Assembly: GCA_958430865.1 (NCBI GenBank)
Contig: CAUDNR010001024.1
Coordinates: forward strand, 41,399 to 57,848
Length of the DNA: 16,450 bases
Direction of reading: 5' to 3'
Origin: Entrophospora sp. SA101
Taxonomy: Eukaryota; Glomeromycota; Glomeromycetes; Entrophosporales; Entrophosporaceae
Below are positions 1 through 7,894 of the stretch, in pieces. The notes below the pieces were generated by a model that saw only the letters and a list, made by a program, of their open reading frames with translations, was not told the origin of the DNA and ran no database searches. A program made the translations under genes and the position numbers. The number at the start of each line of letters is the position of its first letter. Position 1 is the first letter of the stretch.

Positions 1-2
1 AC

Positions 3-134
3 TATGATTTACTTGAATCTAGAAAGCATATGGCTATTACTTGTAATGGAAAGGACTTCTTTATCCCTATAATTCCATCAAAAAATGAATACAAAAAAGT
101 AAACTCGCCAGTATTGGAAGCATTATATAATTAG
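3..134 (+). CDS. C-terminal end of an unrecognised gene, cut by the window edge
   Basis: An open frame runs from the first bases of the window to a TAG at 132-134 and gives about 43 residues ending in PVLEALYN. I do not recognise the family. The segment is mixed, with a hydrophobic patch (FFIPIIP) followed by a lysine-rich stretch, and shows no metal-binding or catalytic motif. It is convergent with the integrase pseudogene, whose stop lies 46 bp downstream on the other strand. That places it in the same Polinton-like element by position only. A structural or replication gene of the element is possible, but nothing in the residues shows it. The start lies outside the window. Confidence 0.45.
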   Translation, partial: YDLLESRKHMAITCNGKDFFIPIIPSKNEYKKVNSPVLEALYN

Positions 135-179
135 TCAAGTATTTCAGAAAAAAAGAATATTTAGAATACAATTATTTTT

Positions 180-1286
180 TTACGCCCTGCTAACTTCCAG
201 AAATTCATTTACAAGATGGGGTGCATCTTCTTTGAATCTATTTGCTGGTTCCCAAGTTGATTCATTTTCAGGATATCGGCACCATTTAACAAGGTATTGT
301 TTTTTACCTTTATAAGTTCTTTGCTTAAGAATTTTTTCAGGAATAAATTTATCTTGTTTTCCATGAATTACTGAATCTGGAGGCGGGTTTTCATTATCTG
401 GAACTACTTGAAGTTGCTTTCTAGTATATGCACAACGAGATACACCTAATCTTCCATGAGGACCATTTACAAGGTATGTTGGAGGTTGTTCTGGGCTTAG
501 CATAAGTTTTTTTATTACTCGAATTTCTGGATCCCACCTAATATCACCTGTGTGGAATTTACCATGTAATTTTTTACCAAGTACTGATTTAGGCTCAAAC
601 AACATTACTCTGACTCGTGTTCCTTCTTGTAGCAATTCATCTTTATCAGTAATTCTAGGAAGGCCTTCTGGAATAGGAGGAGGATTTCGTTTCCATTTCT
701 CTCTAAGAGCTTCTATTAGAATAGGATAATCTTCAGACCATTCCACAGAAGTTATACCGGTTTTCATTTCTTGTGCGGTCATTCGATTCAATATAGGCCT
801 CTGGATTTCTTGATTAGTTTTTTCAACAAAGCATTGCTGTCTATGTTTTCCAGGAAATCCAAATTTCATTAGCACCTTAACCTCTTTTCTGAAATAATTT
901 CGGACTAAAGAATTATCAAATTCCTTTCCAGTATCGGTATTTAATCTGAAAGTAGGAAATTTTACATGACCTCATTGATAGATCCTTTTGAATGAATCTA
1001 GAACTGTTTCAGCATCTTTACTTTTGAGCGGATTTCCATCCAAATCCTGAGTTGAAACATCAACAACTATATGGGAATACCGGTATCCTTTTGGATCCAT
1101 TGGTAATTCAAGTAAATCTGAATCCTGTACTGCATTGGCCTTCCAGACAATTACTTTTGGTTGTTCCTATTTTTTTTCTTTTTTAGGTCTAATGTGGAGA
1201 TTGAAATGTTCTTCATTTTTTAGCAGTTTAGATGGTACCCCAGATAATGAATAGTATTTATAATAACAATCTACTGGTGTTGACAT
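180..1286 (-). pseudogene. Polinton/Maverick-type DDE integrase with C-terminal chromodomain, inactivated
   Basis: Reading from ATG at 1286 the frame stays open for 369 codons to TAA at 180-182, apart from an in-frame TAG at codon 40 (1167-1169) and TGA at codon 105 (972-974). No frameshift is needed. The core reads as a retroviral-type integrase. W48-K-A-N51 marks the first catalytic site, NTDTGKEF holds the second aspartate (D118) and VEKTNQEI holds the glutamate (E155), a D-x36-E spacing. The first acidic position is Asn (AAT, one transition from GAT). Codons 221-298 form the SH3-like segment with PPTYLV, as in Polinton integrases. Codons 313-366 are a chromodomain (QYLVKW, YPENESTWEP), which in related elements targets insertion to modified histones. 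The gene is divergent from the zinc-ribbon gene. The part from 875 leftwards is uninterrupted, so a truncated product is possible, but two stops plus the lost aspartate argue for a dead integrase. Confidence 0.85.
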
Positions 1287-1328
1287 TTTGAAATCCTATT
1301 TGAATGTATGTATCTTAAGTTCAAAAAG

Positions 1329-1595
1329 ATGGTTCAAACATATTGTGTAAAGTGCCGAGCTAAAACAAATTCAGCATCTGAGAAATTGGAAACTACAGGA
1401 AATGGACAAAATCGGTTTATTGGTAAATGTGTTGTTTGTGGTACCAATAAACATACCTTTGTATCTAAGGATGGATCGATTAAATTAAAGACTCCTGCTG
1501 AAGAAGCTATTGCCAGAGAAAAAAAGGAAAAAGCTAAAGAACGAAAAAAAGCATTGCAACTTGCTAAGAAGATTATAAATAATCAAAAATCTTAG
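1329..1595 (+). CDS. Small zinc-ribbon basic protein, DUF5679-like
   Basis: The product is 88 residues from the ATG at 1329; an ATG at 1308 would add seven residues. I prefer 1329 because the conserved segment starts at once with QTYCVKCRAKT. Two CxxC pairs are visible (CVKC near residues 6-9 and CVVC near 34-37), about 25 residues apart, as expected for one zinc ribbon. The last third is a highly charged helix rich in lysine and glutamate (REKKEKAKERKKA). Proteins with the YCVKC...KT signature are known from large DNA viruses and from Polinton/adintovirus elements, where related proteins are proposed to be DNA-binding virion core components. That role is inferred here. The start lies 42 bp (21 bp for the longer form) from the integrase start on the opposite strand, so the two probably share a bidirectional promoter. 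The frame is intact, unlike its neighbour. Confidence 0.75.
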   Translation: MVQTYCVKCRAKTNSASEKLETTGNGQNRFIGKCVVCGTNKHTFVSKDGSIKLKTPAEEAIAREKKEKAKERKKALQLAKKIINNQKS

Positions 1596-1622
1596 TATCT
1601 GGTTATAATTCAATTATTTTAA

Positions 1623-2195
1623 TTAAAATATGCATTTATCATAAATGCAGTTAATTTCATCTGGATTTACAATATAATTATACCTCACTAGGAAATATTC
1701 AAAGTTAATTAAATCCCTATGAACATAGGATTTATAATCATCCAGCTTTGCATGCTTGAACTCCAACCTTCGAGCAAGTGCATATTTATCTATATTCCCT
1801 GGATCTGCATAAAATAACTCATTGGCTTCTAAATAATTCTTTTCTGCAACAGCGCATTTTGCTTTTATAGCTTTATATTGGACTTTCAATTGATTTCTTA
1901 TAATGAATAATTCTGTTCTAAGATTGATATTAAAGGCAAGCCGGAATTTTGTAACTTTGATTAAGGATTGGGTGCATTGAAGCCTTAAATCCGAATGCAT
2001 TTCTCCATAAATTCTAAATGTACTTAAAAACCACTTCAGTGTTTTATATATAATTTCAGTGCGGTTTTGATAAAGTTTATGCCTGGCCTCTAGTCTCCAT
2101 AATTTGTTAACATAGGTTAATCTAACTAAGGATGTAGTAGGTAAATAGCTGAATATATTTTCTAGAATTTCAGGTGTACCTAATATACTACTCAT
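1623..2195 (-). CDS. F-box-like protein
   Basis: The product is 190 residues. Residues 7-38 match an F-box: PEILENIFSYLPTTSLVRL followed by VNKLWRLEA, with the usual Pro, Leu/Ile and Trp positions. F-box proteins bind Skp1 and bring substrates to SCF ubiquitin ligases. The rest (about 45-190) has no leucine-rich or WD repeats. It is predicted mainly helical, with many basic and aromatic residues and a heptad-like stretch around 95-125. The substrate-binding part is therefore unrecognised. The gene converges on the zinc-ribbon gene, with stops 28 bp apart, which suggests it is cargo of the same Polinton-like element. F-box proteins occur in large DNA viruses as well as in expanded fungal families, so a host origin is equally possible. 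The frame is intact with an ATG at 2195. Confidence 0.7.
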   Translation of the reverse strand: MSSILGTPEILENIFSYLPTTSLVRLTYVNKLWRLEARHKLYQNRTEIIYKTLKWFLSTFRIYGEMHSDLRLQCTQSLIKVTKFRLAFNINLRTELFIIRNQLKVQYKAIKAKCAVAEKNYLEANELFYADPGNIDKYALARRLEFKHAKLDDYKSYVHRDLINFEYFLVRYNYIVNPDEINCIYDKCIF

Positions 2196-2257
2196 TTTTT
2201 GATAATAATACTTTGTACCTGGATTTGTTTAATTCTTTGGTTAGTTATTCGGATAAA

Positions 2258-2508
2258 ATTTTTTATGTAATACCTATTATGCAGATTAATTCAATTTGAT
2301 TTTTGCACGGGATATTTTTTTATGTAATATGTATAACATGGGTTAATTCAATTTGTTTTTTTACACATAAAGTATAGAGAAAATTGGTCCAAATTGATCT
2401 AACAATTCGTTTTTTATACATAAAGTATAGAGAAAATTGGTCCAAACTGGAAACCCAATTTGTTTTTTACACATAAAGTATAGAGAAAATTGGTCCAAAT
2501 TGATCTAA
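2258..2508. repeat. Tandem array, five units of 53-57 bp
   Basis: The last three units are nearly identical: the marker acataaagtatagagaaaat begins at 2365, 2418 and 2471, an exact 53 bp period. Two older units precede them. They are recognisable by attttttatgtaata at 2258 and 2314 and by ttaattcaatttg at 2286 and 2343, giving a 56-57 bp period. Each young unit ends in ttggtccaaa, and the same word or its complement recurs singly at about 2532, 2593 and 2675. The array lies just upstream of the F-box gene start. It may be subterminal repeat of the Polinton-like element or a local promoter expansion. No unique spacers separate the units. Confidence 0.85.
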
Positions 2509-2913
2509 CCGGTCTGAAAGGGGTCTTTGGACCAGCTTAGTATCTGATTTAGCCTTCTAGCTATGGAAATAATGCTTTCCTGCTATAATTCTTGGATTGG
2601 TCCAAAGGTCTTAGGAAATTCTGGCAAAAATTATATATAGGGAGCATAGTTTTCTCTAGAAATTGATATTCATCCTTGGACCATTGGACCACTTTTTGAT
2701 TTTATCTATTTTGATGTTTTTTGATTATTTGGAAAGTAAATTGATTAGTATTTATGTATTTTTTGGTCTTAAGACTGGTCTTAGTTTGGTATTAAGAGAT
2801 ATTATATATATTAGACCATTTTTAGTATTGGATTTTTTAACTTTTTTTAGCATTTGAGCCAATGCAGTGGCGATATCTCAATGAGAGAAATCAATCCGGA
2901 GGGAGATACATCC
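2509..2913. other. AT-rich intergenic stretch with a possible plus-strand promoter
   Basis: There is no convincing gene here. A TATA-like tatatatag lies at 2632-2640, with an ATG 23 bp downstream at 2663. That ATG opens a 64-residue frame to 2857 made almost wholly of Phe, Leu and Ile, which AT-rich sequence gives by chance, so I do not call it. At 2880-2915 the composition changes abruptly to a GC-richer segment that reads, from ATG 2881, as a short acidic-serine peptide containing GDTSSSSDD before it runs into repeat sequence and stops. This looks like a junction between unrelated pieces. Confidence 0.4.
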
Positions 2914-3183
2914 TCATCCAGCGACGACATTGTCATTAATATACTCTATGAATTTGTGTTTTTTGTTAATAGTTTGTGCTAAATCTATATCATTATTACA
3001 TTCTACTACACAACTGTCATCATCATTATCATTATACTCTATGAATTCGCATTTTTTGTTAATAGTTTGTGCTAAATTTATACCATCATTAGATAAATTT
3101 GAGTCTATTATAACTTTTGCTTTTGCTTTTTTAATGTATAATATTGGGAAATTAAGTGTGGTTTGAATTTTATTATTCTCCAA
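2914..3183 (-). CDS. Small acidic protein with an internal 31-residue repeat, unknown function
   Basis: The product is 89 residues from an ATG at 3183. Residues 33-53 and 64-84 are two copies of one motif: NLAQTINKKCEFIEY with NDN after it, and DLAQTINKKHKFIEY with INDN after it. An Asp/Asn-rich link (NDNDDDSC) joins them. The N-terminus reads KIQTTLNF, which loosely recalls a PCNA-interacting peptide without its aromatic pair; I give that little weight. The DNA period is 93 bp, so the duplication preserved this frame. The opposite strand is also open over most of the span, so coding is not certain. I prefer this strand because its protein is hydrophilic and its repeats are conserved with sensible replacements. 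I recognise no family. Confidence 0.4.
   Translation of the reverse strand: MENNKIQTTLNFPILYIKKAKAKVIIDSNLSNDGINLAQTINKKCEFIEYNDNDDDSCVVECNNDIDLAQTINKKHKFIEYINDNVVAG
2941..3085. repeat. Two-copy direct repeat, 93 bp period
   Basis: The word atactctatgaatt begins at 2941 and again at 3034. Each copy continues for about 50 bp through ttttttgttaatagtttgtg and gctaaat. The segment between holds a degenerate cat/atc microsatellite (about 3017-3033) that encodes the Asp/Asn run of the overlapping minus-strand gene. The period is a multiple of three. Confidence 0.8.
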
Positions 3184-3392
3184 TTAATTTTAATTTTTGT
3201 GCATGTGTGTAGCCCTTAAAAATTTTACTAATTGATTTGCCCAAAACATAATAGCGACCTTAAAAAAAATTTTATATCAATTTTACCCATTCTTCATTGG
3301 ACATAAAAATTTTTTACCCTTAAAAGTCTTGGACCTTTTAATGTATCCATAGTAATTTTACCCTATCAATAACGGTGACATTTTTCACTTTT
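3184..3392. repeat. Intergenic stretch with dispersed ttttaccc words
   Basis: No gene is visible. The word ttttaccc recurs at about 3282, 3312, 3355 and 3401, mostly inside the phrase ttttacccttaaaag or a decayed form of it. This suggests a worn repeat with a period of roughly 30-45 bp. It separates two minus-strand small genes and may contain the start region of the downstream one. Confidence 0.35.
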
Positions 3393-3620
3393 CTATATGT
3401 TTTTTACCCTTGGTTTGCCTGGGACCTCAATTAGAAGTTTCCGGGGTCCTGCTCTCTGTATGAGTAGAACAGTAATTATTTCGGGTTTAGCCATGGGGGC
3501 TTGTACAGGCACGAAACTTTGAGGTCTGCACGGGTTTTTTCTTTTGAGATGCTCGCGAAGCTTTTGAGGTGTTGCACATGTATAGCCACAGCACTCAAAA
3601 GTTCTATTTTTTTTTACCAT
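3393..3620 (-). CDS. Small zinc-finger-like protein
   Basis: The product is 75 residues from the ATG at 3620. Residues 8-31 (FECCGYTC, then LREHLKRKNPC) look like a single C2H2-related finger of the CGY...HLxRKxPC kind that is common in Rhizophagus-type genomes and in large DNA viruses. The ligands are probably one or two of C10, C11 and C15 together with H24 and C31. The usual two-residue gap between the first cysteines is missing, so the metal site may be altered. The remainder (PVQAPMAKPEIITVLLIQR) has no recognised domain. The finger could bind DNA or RNA; the target is unknown. The gene is divergent from the cysteine-rich gene at 3698, with 77 bp between the starts, and both are richer in G and C than their surroundings. 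Confidence 0.5.
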   Translation of the reverse strand: MVKKNRTFECCGYTCATPQKLREHLKRKNPCRPQSFVPVQAPMAKPEIITVLLIQRAGPRKLLIEVPGKPRVKNI

Positions 3621-3697
3621 GTTGGTCTAACCATTTCGTTTTATTTAACTTATACAAAAAAATCTTTTCTTTAAATAATTATTTCGGTATTTCAAAA

Positions 3698-3967
3698 ATG
3701 CATGGTGATTATACTTGCCCCTATCTCCATAATTCCGGTGCCATTTGCGGAATATCTTGTATGCGTCCTGAAGGGTGCCGTTTTCATTATAAACCCAAGA
3801 AACGTTTTCCATGCTCCGAGTGCGGTAAGACTATTGTCTCAGTTTCTGACCGTTTCCCTTTACATATCCGAGCGTTTTGTGTTGTTCAATACTATCATAG
3901 AGCGCGTGACAAAGCTACTATCACGAAATTTTTAATTTATCAGGATCTTAATCTGAGCCGTTTTTAA
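3698..3967 (+). CDS. Cys/His-rich small zinc-binding protein, family not recognised
   Basis: The product is 89 residues from the ATG at 3698. A longer in-frame start at 3569 would add 43 residues of low-complexity Phe/Leu sequence overlapping the divergent gene, so I reject it. The cysteine pattern is dense and ordered: TCPYL, ICGISCMRPEGC with RFH after it, and FPCSECGK, giving at least seven Cys and one His within 40 residues. That is enough for two zinc sites. A basic tail with YYHRARDK follows. Codon choice favours C-ending codons (CCC, CTC, GGC, TGC), unlike the AT-ending neighbours, which suggests a separate origin. The 3' end lies within a 123 bp tandem duplication. The downstream copy reads through where this gene stops, so the present TAA at 3965-3967 may be a recent truncation of a protein about 16 residues longer. 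Confidence 0.55.
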   Translation: MHGDYTCPYLHNSGAICGISCMRPEGCRFHYKPKKRFPCSECGKTIVSVSDRFPLHIRAFCVVQYYHRARDKATITKFLIYQDLNLSRF

Positions 3968-4180
3968 CCTAGGACAATTTTTTCAGGGAAATGCTTTAGA
4001 GCCTGTTTCTGATATGCAAAAAAGTTATTGACTAGAATTTTTCAGTTAGATTCAGGTGTATATCAGGAACTTGATCTGAGCCGTTTTTATCAAAGGACAA
4101 TTTTTTTCTGGAAATGCTTTAGAGCCTGTTTCTGATATGTAAAAAAAAGATATCGGTTGAAATTTTTCGGTTAGATTTTT
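3939..4180. repeat. Tandem duplication of about 123 bp including the 3' end of the Cys/His-rich gene
   Basis: Copy one starts at 3939 (atcaggatcttaatctgagc) and copy two at 4062 (atcaggaacttgatctgagc). Both continue through aggacaattttttc, aaatgctttagagcctg and tttctgatatg to a cggttagat or cagttagat tail. Both copies read LSRF, then RTIF and KCFRACF before a TGA. Copy one has a stop directly after LSRF, while copy two has a tyrosine codon there (TAA against TAT). Confidence 0.85.
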
Positions 4181-4680
4181 TATAATTGTTATGCTATTTG
4201 AGCTTTATACATCGGGCTAGCCCTTTTTTAATGGTAGTCGGTGTTGTGACCCGAAACTAGTTTAGGTTTATGTTTATGTTTAGGTTTAGGTTTAGTTTTC
4301 TGCTTAGTGTAAGTTCATTTTCCGAAACGTTTCGGAACACTGATGGTAGTATAAAATTTCGTTAGATTTTTTGGTATCAGCTGGAATTTTTTGGTTAAAT
4401 TTTGGTTAGATTTTTATGATTGTTATACTATTTGGCTTTATAGACCGAGCTAGCTCATTTCATAGATATTCATTACATTCATATCTACTCTCTTTGTTAG
4501 CCTTTTTTTAATAGAAAGCTGAGTAGTATAAAATTTCGTTAGATTTTTTTGGTTAGATTTTTAGATTGCATAGCCTTTTAATCTTTGGAGGCAATAAAAA
4601 CGGCTAAAAGATAGTTAGATATTTAAGAAATCTATAGCCTCTACAGGCGTTTTCTGATATGTAAATAAAAAATCGAACCA
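4150..4680. repeat. Degenerate repeated module, three partial copies, with a TTTAGG run
   Basis: A module containing ggttagattttttataatt, ttgttatgctatttg, agctttat and gggctagccc occurs at about 4165-4225. It is repeated at about 4395-4455 as gattgttatactatttggct and cgagctagctc. Its other half, agtataaaatttcgttagat, appears at about 4348 and 4526. Between the copies, at 4260-4296, is a run of TTTAGG/TTTATG hexamers. Near 4655 the phrase ttttctgatatgtaaa recalls the end of the preceding 123 bp duplication, so all of this may be one old expanding repeat. I see no gene. Confidence 0.6.
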
Positions 4681-4829
4681 AAATGAGTCAAAAATGTCGT
4701 CTAAAACTTAAAATTCGCCACTTTCAAGTGCGGCTAAAAATTCGAAATAAAAAACTGTTAGCTCTTTGGCCTTCCAGATGGAGATAGACACACAAATGCC
4801 GTCGTGGGCAAATGCTTCATTGGAGTTTA

Positions 4830-4931
4830 TTAAGACTTAATCTAATTTATCACGTAGTCAAGGTAGTGGCTGATGCACTTTCTTGTCTACCTCATTTTTT
4901 GATGCCAATAATTGTGAAGAGAGGCTCATAA
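4830..4931 (+). pseudogene. Ty3/Gypsy retrotransposon fragment, end of RNase H
   Basis: The frame reads LRLNLIYHVVKVVADALSCL followed by PH, then continues to TAA at 4929-4931. VVADALSxLP is the hallmark just after the RNase H domain of Ty3/Gypsy polyproteins, and the preceding hydrophobic segment matches in character. One frame away, at about 4806-4838, WANASLEFIKT fits the region normally upstream, so a frameshift separates the two pieces. No reverse transcriptase, integrase or LTR is seen nearby. It is a short dead remnant lying between the repeats and the 28S end. Confidence 0.65.
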
Positions 4932-5091
4932 TGGCTTGATTGGCCTTTGTCCAAATTATTTCAAATTTGATAGAAATTAATTACTGACTAAATAGTTTAG
5001 TCAGTTTAGCCAAGTGCTCATTTGAAAACTTAATAAACATAGAATTTGCAAATACAAAGACACACACCTTGCCAAATTAGCAAAGGGAAAA
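4932..5091. other. Spacer downstream of the 28S (3' ETS position)
   Basis: AT-rich sequence between the Gypsy scrap and the 28S 3' end. Apart from the hairpin at 4983-5005 I see nothing specific in it. Confidence 0.5.
4983..5005 (-). terminator. Perfect 10 bp hairpin 87 nt beyond the 28S 3' end
   Basis: The arms actgactaaa (4983-4992) and tttagtcagt (4996-5005) pair perfectly around a 3 nt loop. In the direction of rRNA transcription it lies 87 nt after the 28S end. A 3' external-spacer hairpin is the usual RNase III processing point of fungal pre-rRNA, so this may be its equivalent or a terminator. The role is inferred from position only. Confidence 0.4.
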
Positions 5092-5991
5092 ACAAATCTT
5101 AAGAAAAAGGGCTTAATCTCAGCGGGTCGCAACACAAGGGTCACTCACTGCTTACAATACCCCGTTCTATATTTAAGTCGTCTGCAAAGGATTTATCTTC
5201 CTTAATATTTAAAATTACAATTCAAAGGCACACCCATGACCTTTCCGTCATAAGGTTTGAACCTCAACAATATGTTATAGGACTCCGAAAAGTCTATTTT
5301 TAATCGCCTAAACAATAAGGAAGGTAATAATCGTCACTTCTAGCATGGGTTCTGGCTTAGATTCGTTCAGCCATTATCCAACGGATGATAGCCTTGCACC
5401 ACTATTCTTTCAAATAAGTGCAATCACCAAATATCCGAATCAACAGTTCCTCTCGTACTAAGTTGAATTACTATTGCGACAACAATTTCATCAGTAGGTT
5501 AAAACTGACCTGGTCTCACGACGGTCTGAACTCAGTTCATGTTCCCTATTAGTGGGTGAACAATCCAACGCTTACTGAATTCTACTTCAGTATGATAGGA
5601 AGAACTGACTTTAAATGATCACAAAGGCAACGTCGCTAACAACACAAACGCTTGGCTGCCACAAGCCAATTTCCCTGTCGCAACTCTTTTGGTACCCCTA
5701 GTCTCAAACATCGAGGATCTAAAGGGTCCACGGAATATACATCCACACCATTCGTTAGGGGAGGCTTGTACCTCTTTAAGCCGTCCACCTATTCTTAAAA
5801 AAAAAATGATGTAATCCCAGCAAACTCCCCACCTGACTAATTTTAAGAGAAAGAAGCGATAAAGGTAGTGGTATTTCACTATTGTGCCGGAACACTCCCA
5901 CTTATTCTACATCCTCAATGCTTCCTCCCCCAGGTCAAACTGGAGTCAAGTTCAACAGGGTCTTTTTCTCCCGCTGATTTTGCCAAGCCCA

Positions 5992-6032
<41 letters not shown>

Positions 6033-7860
6033 TCGATCATTATAAATTATCCGTACCAGTTCTAATTGCTAAACACATTGTTGCTAATATGCCAGCACTT
6101 AGAGCCAAATCTTTTTCCCGAAGTTACGGAGTAAAACTGAGTTCCCTTATCTACTTTGTTCTACCAACTAGAGGCTTTCACCTTGGAGACCTGCTGCGGT
6201 TATCAGTACGACTAGGCGTGAGAATAAATCTTTCCCTTGGTTTTTCAAGGATCATTGAGAACGCACCGGACTCGACCATAAGCGTCAAGCTCTTCCAGTA
6301 ATGGCACCCTATCTTCGATTAATTCGATTCCAGGGTGACATCATAACTGTTAAAAAGAAAAGATAACTCTTCCCAGGGCTCTCACTGATGTCACCAAGTT
6401 CACTTGACGTTACCGTATTAATTATCCACGTCCTAGTGCAGGAATATTAACCTGCTTCCCTTTCGATAGGCTGGCGATGAATCGCCTTTTTAAAACGGAA
6501 TTACCATATCTTAGGATCGACTAACCCATGTCCAACTGCTGTTCACATGGAACCTTTCTCCACTTCAGTCTTCAAAGTTCTCATTTGAATATTTGCTACT
6601 ACCACCAAGATCTGCACTAAAGGTTGTTCGACCCGAAATCACTTTCAGGGCTTCTTAACAAACCTTCACGCCTGCCTACTCGTTAGAGCTTCACTATAAC
6701 CCTAACGGTGAGGTATGGGTATCACACTTGAGCGCCATCCATTTTCAGGGCTAGTTCATTCGGCAGGTGAGTTATTACACACTCCTTAGCGGGTTCCGAC
6801 TTCTATGGCCACCGTCCTGCTGTCTATATGAACTAACACCTTTTTGATATCTAAATGAGCGTGAATTTTGGCACCTTAACCTCACGTTCGGTTCATCCCG
6901 CATCACCAATTTTGTTTACCAAAAATGGCTCACTAGAAACTCTTGTATCAATTACATTAACAAGTTTCTGCTATCCTGTGGGAATCTTCGGCAGGAACCA
7001 GCTATTAGATGGTTCGATTAGTCTTTCACCTCTATACCCAATTTCGGCGAACATTTGCACACCGGACTACTACAAGTTTCCACTAGAGTTCTTCCTCTAG
7101 CTTCACTCCATTCAGGCATAGTTACCATCTTTCGGGTCCTAACAGATATGCTCTTAAATGGTCGATAGCCATTCTCCCCCCGGATTTACTACCCTTATAA
7201 AAAAATATAGATATTTAAAGTTGTCCAGAGTTGTCCAGTGCTGTCCAGAGTTGTTCGGAGTTGTTGAGAGTTGGAACAGCAAATTTATTGCTCTTAAGAG
7301 AGAGAGATATATAAAAAAAAATAGGGATACGGGGGAATAGGTGGGAACAATCGCCATTGTTGGACGCGTTTGAGTTTCTACACTCTAACACTCGCATATA
7401 TGTTAGACTCCTTGGTCCGTGTTTCAAGACGGGTCGTTTAAAGCCATTTCGTTAACATCCTTAACGAATTTGCACCACCTGACTAACCACCCCTATAATT
7501 AGCGGAACGCACCATATATATGATAACTAAAGAGGGGCGATCAGACCAGTTTGAGCAGCCCTAAAGGTATTCGTTGCAAACCTCAATCCCGACCACCATA
7601 TTCCGCTTAAAGTTTATCACACTCCCAAGGAGCCCGATCCCTTTAGCCTTTTTATGACAGTCAAAATTGATGTTAACCAGCCGATACAAAAATGCACCCC
7701 ACACAAGTAATTGAATGTCGACTATGGCGGTTTTTAGGCTCGCCAATGCGCTAATTGCCTTGATGCGTAAGCTGATTTTGTACCGGTTCCACTAACTTCA
7801 AACGTTTCCCTTTCAACAATTTCACGTACTTTTTAACTCTCTTTTCAAAGTTCTTTTCAT

Positions 7861-7894
<34 letters not shown>

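Noticed and set aside
2258..2508. Tandem array as a CRISPR
   Set aside because: Units abut without unique spacers, and the context is eukaryotic.
2663..2857. 64-codon Phe/Leu/Ile-rich plus-strand frame after a TATA-like box
   Set aside because: Composition is that of random AT-rich DNA; no motif or homologue comes to mind.
2930..3166. 78-codon plus-strand frame with repeated hydrophobic segments
   Set aside because: It is the opposite strand of the acidic repeat protein; its Leu/Ile/Ser composition reflects the Asn/Asp/Lys codons on the other strand.
4260..4296. TTTAGG run as an interstitial telomere
   Set aside because: Short, mixed with TTTATG and not the TTAGGG expected for this kind of fungus; more simply a local microsatellite.
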